Below, one piece after another: positions 1-7,165 of a stretch of 32,849 nucleotides of DNA. Made by a program: the position numbers and the translations under genes. The DNA is from Fibrobacteraceae bacterium. Lineage in GTDB: Bacteria > Fibrobacterota > Fibrobacteria > Fibrobacterales > Fibrobacteraceae. The stretch lies in assembly GCA_021443045.1 (NCBI GenBank), contig JABUUT010000008.1, forward strand, positions 27,767-60,615, in the 5' to 3' direction. How positions within the stretch are numbered: position 1 is the first letter of the stretch; every line of letters starts with the position of its first letter. Under the pieces are notes generated by a model. It saw only the letters and a list, made by a program, of their open reading frames with translations. It was not told the origin of the DNA and did not search any database.

Positions 1-56
1 CTTCTTTCGTCTATAGGTGCGAAGCTCCGTTCTTTCGTCTATCGTCTTTCGTCTAT
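1..56. repeat. Triplicated TTTCGTCTAT-type intergenic repeat
   Basis: The motif TCTTTCGTCTAT occurs three times (about 3-14, 31-42, 45-56), with GCGAAGCTCC between the first and second copies. The array runs up to the stop codon of the first minus-strand gene. The same motif returns in inverted orientation at 32826-32840, and GCGAAGCTCC recurs at 11775-11784, so this belongs to a dispersed mosaic family. Its function is unknown. A window starting and ending in the same family could also mean that an assembly contig broke at repeats. Confidence 0.8.
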
Positions 57-928
57 TATAGCTCCTCTTCCACGCCCATGAGTTTCATGGCCTGCTTCCA
101 GGTTTCCTTGTTTTCAAAGGCATCACGCTTGCCGCCACCGTAGCGGGCTTGGGCAAACACCTCCACCAGTTCCTCCCAGCCTTCCAAAAGCCCTTCCCTG
201 GCCAAAACCTCCAAGTTCACCTGGGCCACGTCCATATTGAATTTATCCGCCGCAAAGCCCTTGCACACACTTTCAAGTTCCAAAAGCCACTGGCGGCTGT
301 CTGCTGCAGCCACCCTCTGTTTTAATACCTTCATATTTTCACGCAACTGCCGGCTTCCCTCTTTTTTAGCGTCACAAATGAGCTTTGCTTTTGCCTTTTG
401 ACGCATACGCCACAAAGCAGCCACAACAACAACAAGACCCACCATCACCCCCGAAATCACTGGCAGGGGGTTAAAAGGAACCTCCGACCTAAAATCAACA
501 GGTTCCGCCTTAAGAGGAATAGCCCCTGCTGGAGTAGGAATCTCAAAACGGATTCCCGGTATATGCAACATTCCCGTATCCGAAGCCACCAGCTTAAAGG
601 TAAATGTCTGGCTCGCCACTTCCCTTCCGTCTTTTAACGCCCTTGCCGACTCCTGAGATACGCCCAACTGGGTAATTCCCTTGGAATTGGCGGAACTTAC
701 AGGAACCACCAACACGGCACTACCCTGAACATTCCATGAAACAGTTACGGAAAAATCAAAGGTGTCACCCACAGCAACCGGAGCAACACTACCCGCCACA
801 ACAGAAATGCCCAACTGCTCAGCCGTTGGCATTTGAGGAATCAAGGCAGAATCAGCAGCCATCAAAGAATCTACTTCCGGCAAAGAATCCGCAACATCTA
901 CTAGAGAGGAATCAACATTATTTTTCAT
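56..928 (-). CDS. BatD-like single-pass membrane protein
   Basis: From the ATG at 928 the product is 290 residues: an N-terminal beta-rich region of about 150 residues, one strong membrane segment (PVISGVMVGLVVVVAALW), then a basic stretch and a helical cytoplasmic tail containing ARYGG. This order (beta-sandwich outside, one membrane helix, helical tail ending near an ARYGG motif) resembles BatD/oxygen-tolerance proteins, but it is much shorter than full BatD, so the family call is tentative. The ORF track starts at a TTG inside the terminator hairpin of the upstream gene, which is not credible. A GTG at 967 would add a short hydrophobic leader (VGRGFFIFLL) that could act as a signal anchor, so the true start lies between 928 and 967. 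Its usual partners BatA/BatB, if present, would lie outside the window. Confidence 0.6.
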   Translation of the reverse strand: MKNNVDSSLVDVADSLPEVDSLMAADSALIPQMPTAEQLGISVVAGSVAPVAVGDTFDFSVTVSWNVQGSAVLVVPVSSANSKGITQLGVSQESARALKDGREVASQTFTFKLVASDTGMLHIPGIRFEIPTPAGAIPLKAEPVDFRSEVPFNPLPVISGVMVGLVVVVAALWRMRQKAKAKLICDAKKEGSRQLRENMKVLKQRVAAADSRQWLLELESVCKGFAADKFNMDVAQVNLEVLAREGLLEGWEELVEVFAQARYGGGKRDAFENKETWKQAMKLMGVEEEL

Positions 929-1036
929 AAGCAGGAATATAAAAAAGCCCCTGCCCACAAATTTCACATTTTGCCCACAATTCCGTAATTTTTTTGTAAA
1001 GGCCCCCAACCACCGTTTACTAACCACCAGCCACCT

Positions 1037-1077
1037 AAAAAAAGAGCCGAGGGTTTTCAACCTTCGGCTCTTTTTTT
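1037..1077 (-). terminator. Rho-independent terminator of the GH8 lipoprotein gene
   Basis: An 11-bp stem (AGAGCCGAGGG / CCTTCGGCTCT, one G-U pair) with a 7-base loop is flanked by A- and T-runs on its two sides, so it could act in either direction. It lies 15 bases beyond the stop of the minus-strand GH8 gene, which it most likely terminates, and it separates that gene from the BatD-like gene. Confidence 0.85.
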
Positions 1078-1091
1078 ATTAAGATTCCATA

Positions 1092-2495
1092 TTAAATACC
1101 CATATTCGATGGTTTTACATACAAGCCATTCATCAACTGGCTAAACATCATCTGCAATATATTGGGGAAGTAGCTGGTTAAAGAGGTTTCCATAGGCATG
1201 GTGTTAAACAAGGTGGTGCAGTTAGAGAGCCATGTGGGGTTGTTGCCCATACCCGTCAAGCACCAGGCACCTAGCCATTGCACAGACAACTTGGTGTTGG
1301 TCACATCAGCACCGTAAGCCGAAGCGTAGGAGAAATTGGTTGCAGGAATGTTGTTTACATTGCCACCAGACTTGCCCGAAATAAAGGTGTTGAGCGTGGT
1401 AAGAATTTGAGTAGCGCGAGGGTCCTGGAACCAGTACTGATCCCAAGCAATGCGCCATGGAATGCGAACCGATTCCTTGTTAAATGTCCAGTAGGTTTTG
1501 GTGGCACTGCCATTCTTTGGATCAATGGGGGCTCCAGTTACACTTGTCCAATCGGGAAACACGCCCACACCAGCCTGCTGGATAGCAGTCATGTAAGCAT
1601 ACTCGCCATCCAGAATATCCTTCCAATTATGAGTAGGATCGGTATCAACCAAGGCAAACAACCTTAAAGCCACAGGAGAGAAGTAGCTTAAGTTGTATGC
1701 AGAAGTGGCCTTTTTCCAAACAGGAGTGTCGCCCGAATAAAGAATTTTGGCTTCGGTATTTACTAAATGCTTCCAAATGGCATTCACAATAAGCTTGGCA
1801 TCGTTCAGGTAGGCCGCGTTGCTGGTCATGTAGTAAGCCAAAATAAGGGACGTGGCCACATCCAAATCGGCATCGGTTGCGGCAACGGCACTAGGAACGT
1901 TGGTAATGTCAAAGGTGCCCACAAGCCAAGGCATCAGCTCAGTGCCGTTAATGTAAGGCGACTGCCTAAAGGCCCTGTTATATGTCCAAATGCGGTTGAA
2001 GGTATCCCAGTCACCCTGGAACAGCGAAATAAGCATGCCGTAGCCAATGCCTTCAGACACAGTGCAACCCCGTTTGTACTTTGGCGTACCCTGGGCTTCT
2101 GGAATCCAGCAGTTTTCGTCGGTGGAGGTAGACCAAATTACACGGCCAGCATTGCCAAATGCGGCAAAATTGGCGGCAAAGCCACTACCCATAGACGGGT
2201 AGGCAACAGCTTCTTCTTCAAGGGTTACATAGTGGTATGGTTTCCAAATGCCATAGAGCGATGTGGGCATGGCAAGATTGGCAGCCCCACTGGGAGGATT
2301 CGTTACAGCAACACCACTTCCAGAAACAGAAGACTCAGGAACTGGAATAGGCGTAGAAGAATCCGATGAAGCAGTAAGTTCATTCCCAGGAATTGGATCT
2401 ACAGGCTGAACCGATGAAGACGAGCCACTGTCGCAAGCCGTCAGCAAACACAAGGAACCGCATACAAGCGATGTCAATATTCTTTTCGCATTCAT
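1092..2495 (-). CDS. GH8 family endoglucanase-type lipoprotein
   Basis: This is a 467-residue protein with a lipoprotein signal (LLTAC, Cys21), a Ser/Pro-rich linker to about residue 75, and a GH8 catalytic domain to the end. The GH8 signatures are SEGIGYGM (putative general acid Glu148) and DADLDVAT (Asp208/Asp210 region), plus a late RIPWRIAWDQYWF block. GH8 enzymes are inverting (alpha/alpha)6-barrel hydrolases acting on beta-1,4 glucans, xylans or chitosan; the exact substrate cannot be read here. The ATG at 2495 is chosen over the track start at 2525 because AAAGG lies just upstream and the lipoprotein signal begins there. Unlike the second GH8 gene (4921-7092), it has no sorting domain and is probably anchored by lipid to a membrane. 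Confidence 0.9.
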   Translation of the reverse strand: MNAKRILTSLVCGSLCLLTACDSGSSSSVQPVDPIPGNELTASSDSSTPIPVPESSVSGSGVAVTNPPSGAANLAMPTSLYGIWKPYHYVTLEEEAVAYPSMGSGFAANFAAFGNAGRVIWSTSTDENCWIPEAQGTPKYKRGCTVSEGIGYGMLISLFQGDWDTFNRIWTYNRAFRQSPYINGTELMPWLVGTFDITNVPSAVAATDADLDVATSLILAYYMTSNAAYLNDAKLIVNAIWKHLVNTEAKILYSGDTPVWKKATSAYNLSYFSPVALRLFALVDTDPTHNWKDILDGEYAYMTAIQQAGVGVFPDWTSVTGAPIDPKNGSATKTYWTFNKESVRIPWRIAWDQYWFQDPRATQILTTLNTFISGKSGGNVNNIPATNFSYASAYGADVTNTKLSVQWLGAWCLTGMGNNPTWLSNCTTLFNTMPMETSLTSYFPNILQMMFSQLMNGLYVKPSNMGI

Positions 2496-2527
2496 AATAC
2501 TAACCTTTATTAAATTACCCTGCATAA

Positions 2528-2556
2528 TATATATTCTTTGTGGGTATAGGGGTAAA
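2528..2556 (-). promoter_or_regulatory. Putative promoter of the GH8 lipoprotein gene
   Basis: On the minus strand TTTACC and TATATA are 17 bases apart, which would place the transcript start about 25 bases before the ATG at 2495. Called by pattern only. Confidence 0.4.
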
Positions 2557-2634
2557 AGGTATTAAAAAAACACCTTTCTAAAGCATAAAATATTAGCTTA
2601 GTCACATTTTTTTGAAAGGCATTCCCATTATACA

Positions 2635-2668
2635 CAAAAAAGCAGAAGCCGCTACGCAACTTCTGCTT
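2635..2668 (-). terminator. Rho-independent terminator after the first beta-sandwich paralogue
   Basis: A 9-bp perfect stem (AAGCAGAAG / CTTCTGCTT) is followed by a T-run in the minus direction and lies just past the stop of the gene at 2687-3589. Confidence 0.8.
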
Positions 2669-2686
2669 CGAAAACCCAAAGAAGAA

Positions 2687-3589
2687 TTACTTCAAGAAAA
2701 TCTTCTGGCTAAAGTCTACAGACTGGTCGGAAACGCGAACCATGTACACGCCAGCGTCGAGGGCAGCCAAGTCGAGAGAAGCATCAGAGCTTACTGCAGC
2801 CTTCTTAACAATACGCCCCTGGAGGTTGATAACTTCTACGTTAGCAACAGTCTTGATGCCAGCAACATTGAGTGTGCGGCCAGCGAGAGTTGCCTTAACG
2901 GGATTTGCCCTAAGAGAAGAAATAGCCGCTGTACCGCATGCTCCAGCAGCACAGCCAACTTGTGCAGGGCCAATCTTCATAATATTGAAGTGGCCAGAAG
3001 TACCTGTGGCACCAGAGAACTTTATTCTTACAGCAGCAACCATAGTGAGGTAATCAGCTTGGTCCACCGGTACTCCCCATTCTGTTTCTTGCTTAAACTT
3101 GGACCAGTCAAGGGTCAAAGGATTAGCAGAAGTAGCAGCTGGAAGCTTGGCAGCGTAGTTGTTGTATCCGCTTGTGTTCAACTCGTCTTCTGGTACAATT
3201 TCAAGAGATGCGTCCACATCGGATATGTAAGTGATGCTGAGGCCACCCCAAGAAGTAACATCATTGCCCAGTTGCTCTTCACCAGAAACGTTAAAGCCAA
3301 CACCTGCAAAGGGTTTTTCGTAGCCTTCACCAAAAACAACATCACCACAAAGGCCACCACACAGGTCAATGATTGGGTCAAGAGCACCGTCATCATATTC
3401 GTTACCGGTGGAACAAGGCCACGCAACAGTAGTTGTCCCTCCTAGATAGTTGTCATCATAAGGATACCAGTAACCGTAAGTATCGGAACCATCGTCAAAT
3501 TCAGTTTCAATGCGGTAGTCTCTATTGGCACCAGACCATTGAATGAAACCAAAAGACAAGGAAGTTGCCACCGCAACAGCAATCGTCAA
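2687..3589 (-). CDS. Secreted beta-sandwich (carbohydrate-binding-like) protein with Por-type sorting domain; start disrupted
   Basis: This is a paralogue of the next gene (3753-4649). Its main domain is about 200 residues and opens with an aromatic/acidic stretch (DGSDTYGYWYPYDD), followed by a Cys-rich CGGLCGD loop, a DVTSWGG motif and a GHFNIMKIGP strand. This resembles CBM11/CIA30-like beta-sandwiches found in cellulolytic secreted proteins. The last 70 or so residues (AGRTLNVAG ... FSQKIFLK) look like a type IX secretion sorting domain. In this frame the ORF can only open at TTG 3589, which removes the charged start of the signal peptide. An ATG at 3601-3603, with AGGG upstream, is followed by nine A's and then an in-frame TGA; ten A's would restore MKKKILTIAV, matching the paralogue. 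The gene is therefore frameshifted, phase-variable or affected by a sequencing error. Substrate binding is inferred only from the domain type. Confidence 0.75.
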   Translation of the reverse strand: MTIAVAVATSLSFGFIQWSGANRDYRIETEFDDGSDTYGYWYPYDDNYLGGTTTVAWPCSTGNEYDDGALDPIIDLCGGLCGDVVFGEGYEKPFAGVGFNVSGEEQLGNDVTSWGGLSITYISDVDASLEIVPEDELNTSGYNNYAAKLPAATSANPLTLDWSKFKQETEWGVPVDQADYLTMVAAVRIKFSGATGTSGHFNIMKIGPAQVGCAAGACGTAAISSLRANPVKATLAGRTLNVAGIKTVANVEVINLQGRIVKKAAVSSDASLDLAALDAGVYMVRVSDQSVDFSQKIFLK

Positions 3590-3668
3590 AATTTTTTTTT
3601 CATAAATTCAACCCTTTATTAAACAAGTCCACCTCTATAAATTCTTTTTTAAAAGAGGCCTTGTTTAT

Positions 3669-3696
3669 AATATACTTTATTTTCGGACATTTTGAA
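3669..3696 (-). promoter_or_regulatory. Putative promoter of the first beta-sandwich paralogue
   Basis: On the minus strand TTCAAA and TATATT are 16 bases apart, giving a leader of about 58 bases to the ATG at 3603. Pattern only. Confidence 0.4.
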
Positions 3697-3704
3697 TAAC
3701 ATAA

Positions 3705-3732
3705 AAAAGAAGTTGCGTGTGCAACTTCTTTT
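3705..3732 (-). terminator. Rho-independent terminator after the second beta-sandwich paralogue
   Basis: A 12-bp perfect stem (AAAAGAAGTTGC / GCAACTTCTTTT) with loop GTGT sits just beyond the stop at 3753 in the minus direction. With the promoter at 3669-3696 it makes the two paralogues separate transcription units. Confidence 0.85.
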
Positions 3733-3752
3733 CTTTTAAACCCAAAGAAGAA

Positions 3753-4649
3753 TTACTTCAAGAGGATCTTCTGGCTAAAGTCAACAGACTGGCCGGAAAC
3801 GCGAACCATGTACACGCCAGCGTCGAGGGCAGCCAAGTCGAGAGAAGCAGCAGAGCTTACAGCAGCCTTCTTAACAATCTGGCCCTGGAGGTTGATAACT
3901 TCTACGTTAGCAACAGTCTTGATGCCAGCAACATTGAGTGTGCGACCAGCGAGAGTAGCCTTAACGGAAGAAGCAGACTTAACACCCTTGATACCTGGTA
4001 CTGCAGAGCCAGGACCTATGGAAATGATGTTGAAGTGGCCAGCGGTACCAGCAGTACCAGCAAACTTTACCTTAACGGCAGCAACCATTGTGAGGTAGGT
4101 AGCTTGGTCAACCTTAACGCCCCAACCAGATTCCTGCTTGAACTTGGACCAGTCCAGTTGCAAAGAATTAGCAGAAGCAGATGCTGGGAGCTTGGCAGCA
4201 TAGTTGTTGTATTCAGTAGTTGTAGCTTCGTCTTGAGGAGCAACTTCGAGAGTAGCAGCAATTTCGGAAGTGTAAACGATGCTGATGCCACCCCAAGAAG
4301 TAACGTCGTTACCGAGCTGGTCAGCACCGGAAACGTTGAAGCCAACACCTACGAATGGGTATTCGTAACCGTCACCCAGGGAAACATCGCCACAGAGACC
4401 ACCACACTGGTCAATGATTGGGTCAAGAGCGTTGTCATCGTATTCGTTACCGGTAGCACAAGGCCATGTGAGGGTAGATGTACCACTGTTGTTGGCATCA
4501 TCATAAGGATACCAGTAACCGTATGTATCGGATCCATCGTCAAATTCAGTTTCAACACGGTAGTCGCCATTAGCGCCAGACCATGTAATGAAGCCGAAAG
4601 ACAAGGAAGCTGCTGCTGCAACAGCAAGTGTCAAAATTTTTTTATTCAT
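3753..4649 (-). CDS. Secreted beta-sandwich (carbohydrate-binding-like) protein with Por-type sorting domain
   Basis: The protein has 298 residues with an intact signal peptide (MNKKILTLAVAAAASLSFGF) beginning at ATG 4649. A beta-sandwich domain covers about residues 22-215 with the same landmarks as its neighbour (DTYGYWYPYDD, CGGLCGD, DVTSWGG, GHFNI). The C-terminal 70 residues form a sorting-type domain with the pattern of three short beta-strands ending VDFSQKILLK. The fold type is seen in non-catalytic carbohydrate-binding modules, and the protein carries no enzymatic domain, so a role in holding or scaffolding glycan at the cell surface is the likeliest reading. It has its own promoter and terminator. 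The DNA of the sorting domain is nearly identical to that of the neighbour, whereas the binding domain has diverged more. Confidence 0.8.
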   Translation of the reverse strand: MNKKILTLAVAAAASLSFGFITWSGANGDYRVETEFDDGSDTYGYWYPYDDANNSGTSTLTWPCATGNEYDDNALDPIIDQCGGLCGDVSLGDGYEYPFVGVGFNVSGADQLGNDVTSWGGISIVYTSEIAATLEVAPQDEATTTEYNNYAAKLPASASANSLQLDWSKFKQESGWGVKVDQATYLTMVAAVKVKFAGTAGTAGHFNIISIGPGSAVPGIKGVKSASSVKATLAGRTLNVAGIKTVANVEVINLQGQIVKKAAVSSAASLDLAALDAGVYMVRVSGQSVDFSQKILLK

Positions 4650-4676
4650 AATCTCTCTCTCTTGTTAATTGTGAGC

Positions 4677-4730
4677 GCCCTTTTTGGGCAGTTTGTGTGG
4701 CTAATATACCTTTTTTTAAAAAAAAGAGAA
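4677..4730 (-). promoter_or_regulatory. Putative promoter and leader hairpin of the second beta-sandwich gene
   Basis: On the minus strand TTCTCT (4725-4730) and TATATT (4703-4708) are 16 bases apart. The leader of about 47 bases contains a small hairpin GCCC-AAAAA-GGGC (4677-4689), then GAGAGAGAGA before the ATG at 4649 as a likely ribosome-binding region. The long T/A tracts upstream (about 4710-4755) could be an UP-like element. Confidence 0.45.
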
Positions 4731-4849
4731 TACTTTTTTTTCGTAAAAACAAAAAAAAGTGACCAATCTCAACAATTAGCCATAGGGGTCTATTGTTTGT
4801 TTATAAACTTTTACACCGTAACATCTTACAATTAATTTACGATTTGTGT

Positions 4850-4877
4850 TTTATCACAAAAAAAATGAGGATATAAT
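4850..4877 (+). promoter_or_regulatory. Putative promoter of the GH8/binding-module gene
   Basis: TTTATC and a perfect TATAAT are separated by 16 bases, about 43 bases upstream of the ATG at 4921. The 271-base gap from 4650 to 4920 between the divergent genes holds this element, the minus-strand promoter of the neighbour, and AT-rich tracts only. Confidence 0.45.
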
Positions 4878-4920
4878 ATTTTACATAGTGTTCTCAAAAA
4901 AGTTGTTTATCTTTACCCCT

Positions 4921-7092
4921 ATGAATAAATTTTATACAACTATCGCCTCTATCGTTGCTATTACGGCTTCAACATGCTTTGCAGCCCCTGCATTCCCATT
5001 TCCACAAAACAAGGCCCACCCCTTTGGAAACACCTTTAAAAATGCCAAAACCAGCGTAATCAAAAGCCATTTTGATGCCTGGAAAAAAACATGGTACACC
5101 GAAGCAGGCTCGCAGGTAGACCTTTCCAACACCGACAGCCAGAATGCCAACAAGGGTATGCCGGGAGGCACAGCTCGCGTTATTAGCCCCAATGAAGACC
5201 GCAAAATGACCGTTTCCGAAGGCATTGCCTACGGCATGCTTATTATGGTGTACATGTCCGACAACACCAACGACTACTCCTCCCAATTTGAAAAGTTATG
5301 GAAATTTTGGAAGAGCTACATGGTTAGTGGCGGCAGCGTGTCGGGCATGCATTGGAAAATCAACAGTTTTGATGGTAAAACCGAAGGCCAAGGTTCGGCC
5401 AGCGACGCCGACTTTGATGCAGCCACCGCTTTGATTATGGCTTCTAAGCAATGGAACAACGCCACCTACCTGAACGATGCCAAAACGCTGATTAACTGGA
5501 TTAAGAGCAACGACATGGAAAGCGACGGCAGGGTGCGCCCCGGAAGCAACTGGAACGATGCCTTTAACCCAAGCTACTCCACCATTGCCGCATTCCAGCT
5601 TTTCTACAACGTAACTAACGACTCCTTTTGGCAAACAGCCATTAAAACAACCATGGACCACTTGCTCAAGTGCCAAGACGCCACCACCGGCCTTATGCCC
5701 GACTGGTGCGACTGGAGTTCTCATAAAGCCACCTCCACCAGTGCCGCCGTTTCTGGGGGTTACAAAGGCTTTTACGACGATGCCGCCCGTACGCCATGGC
5801 GCATGGCATGGGCCTATTACTGGTACGGCAACGAAGAAGCCAAGCAGTCCAACGACAAAATTATCACTTGGCTAGACAAGGAAACTTTTGGATACCCAGC
5901 CCTGATTCTCCCTGGCTACAACCTAGACGGTTCATCTCCTTCCGACATTTTTGTTTCTTCTACCTACGCTGGGGGCCTAGGGCTTTCCATGGCTTCGGCC
6001 ACAAACCCAGGGTGGTTCCTTGAAAACCTCTACTACACCTTGGCTAACACAGAGGGCAAAGATGCCATTAACGCCAAAAAAGGGGAAAACTACTTTGCTG
6101 CAACCTTAAATATTCTCTATATGCTTCTGTTTACAGGAAACATGCCCGACTTTAACAATATAGACAAATTCACTACATTCACACCAGACCCCGACGGAGT
6201 GCGAAAACCTAAGGCCCCCGAAGGCACTTTAATGCCCGAAAATTCTGGTGCAACGGTCTCTGGATTTGAACACTGGGGCTCCTATTGCGACAAGTTTGGC
6301 ATGGGCACCGTAATGTACCCCGACTCTGGAAGCACCGGTATTTATAAAATGGCAGATGGTTCCTACCAAATTCAAACAGAACTGTTTGTGGCCTCGGAAC
6401 CTACCTACGAACCCAACAAACAACTTAACTACCCATTTGCTGGCCTAGCCGTGTCTTTTGACAAAGACCACAAATACTACGACTTGTCCGACCTGCAAAC
6501 CGTACGCGTTACATACAAAAGCCAAGGGTTAATGCGCTTTGCCATTCTCGATGAAGAGACTTTAATCCAGAAGCAGGAAGGTGGCGAGCCAGGGGCTTAC
6601 CTGCACCCCACCGATGACTTTATTACCGTGGACATAGATATTTCGGGAGACGCCAGCGACGAGTTTAAAAGTTTAGATTACCCAAGCTGGGTGAACTACG
6701 AAAATTCGCGTTCGGCCACTCTTAAAGCGGTTCGCGGAGTTAAGTTTGATGCCAAGATGATTAAGGGCGGATACGCTTCATTTAACCTTAAGGAAGTTAT
6801 GCTGCTAGACGGAAACGGAACTATTATTTCCGCCTTAAAAGGAGTCAATGCGGTTCCTAAAAGTTTACCCACTTCAAGGCAAACATTTATGCACGAAGCA
6901 GGCCAAATTATGTATAGCGGATTTGGAAAAAATGCCAAAATTTATATTTTTGACTTAAACGGTACTCAAGTATACTCTAGACACGCTGGTAGCGCAGGCT
7001 CCCTGGACTTAAATAAGATTGCAGCCAAGGGTGCCTACATTGCCAGAATCGTGGATGGGGTGAACTCCAAACAAGTTCGTATACTTAAGTGA
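4921..7092 (+). CDS. GH8 endoglucanase-type enzyme with beta-sandwich module and sorting domain
   Basis: A 723-residue secreted enzyme. The signal peptide is residues 1-21 or so (TCFA/APAF). The GH8 catalytic domain spans about 30-440 with SEGIAYGM (putative acid Glu100), SDADFDAATAL (Asp162/164) and RTPWRMAWAYYWYG. A Pro-rich linker (PDPDGVRKPKAPEG) leads to a beta-sandwich module (about 465-650) with GFEHWGSY, LNYPFAGLAVSF, DLSDLQTVRVTYKS and GYASFNLKEVML, the same order of landmarks as in the stand-alone proteins at 2687 and 3753. The last 70 residues are a Por-type sorting domain. The ATG at 4921 is chosen because the signal peptide begins there; the track start at 4846 lies upstream of the probable promoter. 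There is no clear Shine-Dalgarno. Cellulose or mixed-linkage glucan are the likely substrates, by family. Confidence 0.9.
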   Translation: MNKFYTTIASIVAITASTCFAAPAFPFPQNKAHPFGNTFKNAKTSVIKSHFDAWKKTWYTEAGSQVDLSNTDSQNANKGMPGGTARVISPNEDRKMTVSEGIAYGMLIMVYMSDNTNDYSSQFEKLWKFWKSYMVSGGSVSGMHWKINSFDGKTEGQGSASDADFDAATALIMASKQWNNATYLNDAKTLINWIKSNDMESDGRVRPGSNWNDAFNPSYSTIAAFQLFYNVTNDSFWQTAIKTTMDHLLKCQDATTGLMPDWCDWSSHKATSTSAAVSGGYKGFYDDAARTPWRMAWAYYWYGNEEAKQSNDKIITWLDKETFGYPALILPGYNLDGSSPSDIFVSSTYAGGLGLSMASATNPGWFLENLYYTLANTEGKDAINAKKGENYFAATLNILYMLLFTGNMPDFNNIDKFTTFTPDPDGVRKPKAPEGTLMPENSGATVSGFEHWGSYCDKFGMGTVMYPDSGSTGIYKMADGSYQIQTELFVASEPTYEPNKQLNYPFAGLAVSFDKDHKYYDLSDLQTVRVTYKSQGLMRFAILDEETLIQKQEGGEPGAYLHPTDDFITVDIDISGDASDEFKSLDYPSWVNYENSRSATLKAVRGVKFDAKMIKGGYASFNLKEVMLLDGNGTIISALKGVNAVPKSLPTSRQTFMHEAGQIMYSGFGKNAKIYIFDLNGTQVYSRHAGSAGSLDLNKIAAKGAYIARIVDGVNSKQVRILK

Positions 7093-7165
7093 ACGAAAAT
7101 TATTGGGCTGGGAACTACAAAGGGTCAAAAAAAAAGGTATTTATAGATATTAGAGAGAAAAGATT

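Noticed and set aside
929-1060. N-terminal extension of the BatD-like gene to a TTG start at 1060
   Set aside because: The TTG lies inside the loop of the terminator of the GH8 gene, so translation from there is implausible.
2612-3445. 277-residue plus-strand ORF
   Set aside because: Antisense shadow of the first beta-sandwich paralogue; similar to the shadow over the other paralogue only because the genes themselves are paralogous.
3717-4835. 372-residue plus-strand ORF covering the second beta-sandwich gene
   Set aside because: It is antisense to a gene with signal peptide, recognisable domains, promoter and terminator; its translation is low-complexity and Ser/Asn/Val-rich with no domain.
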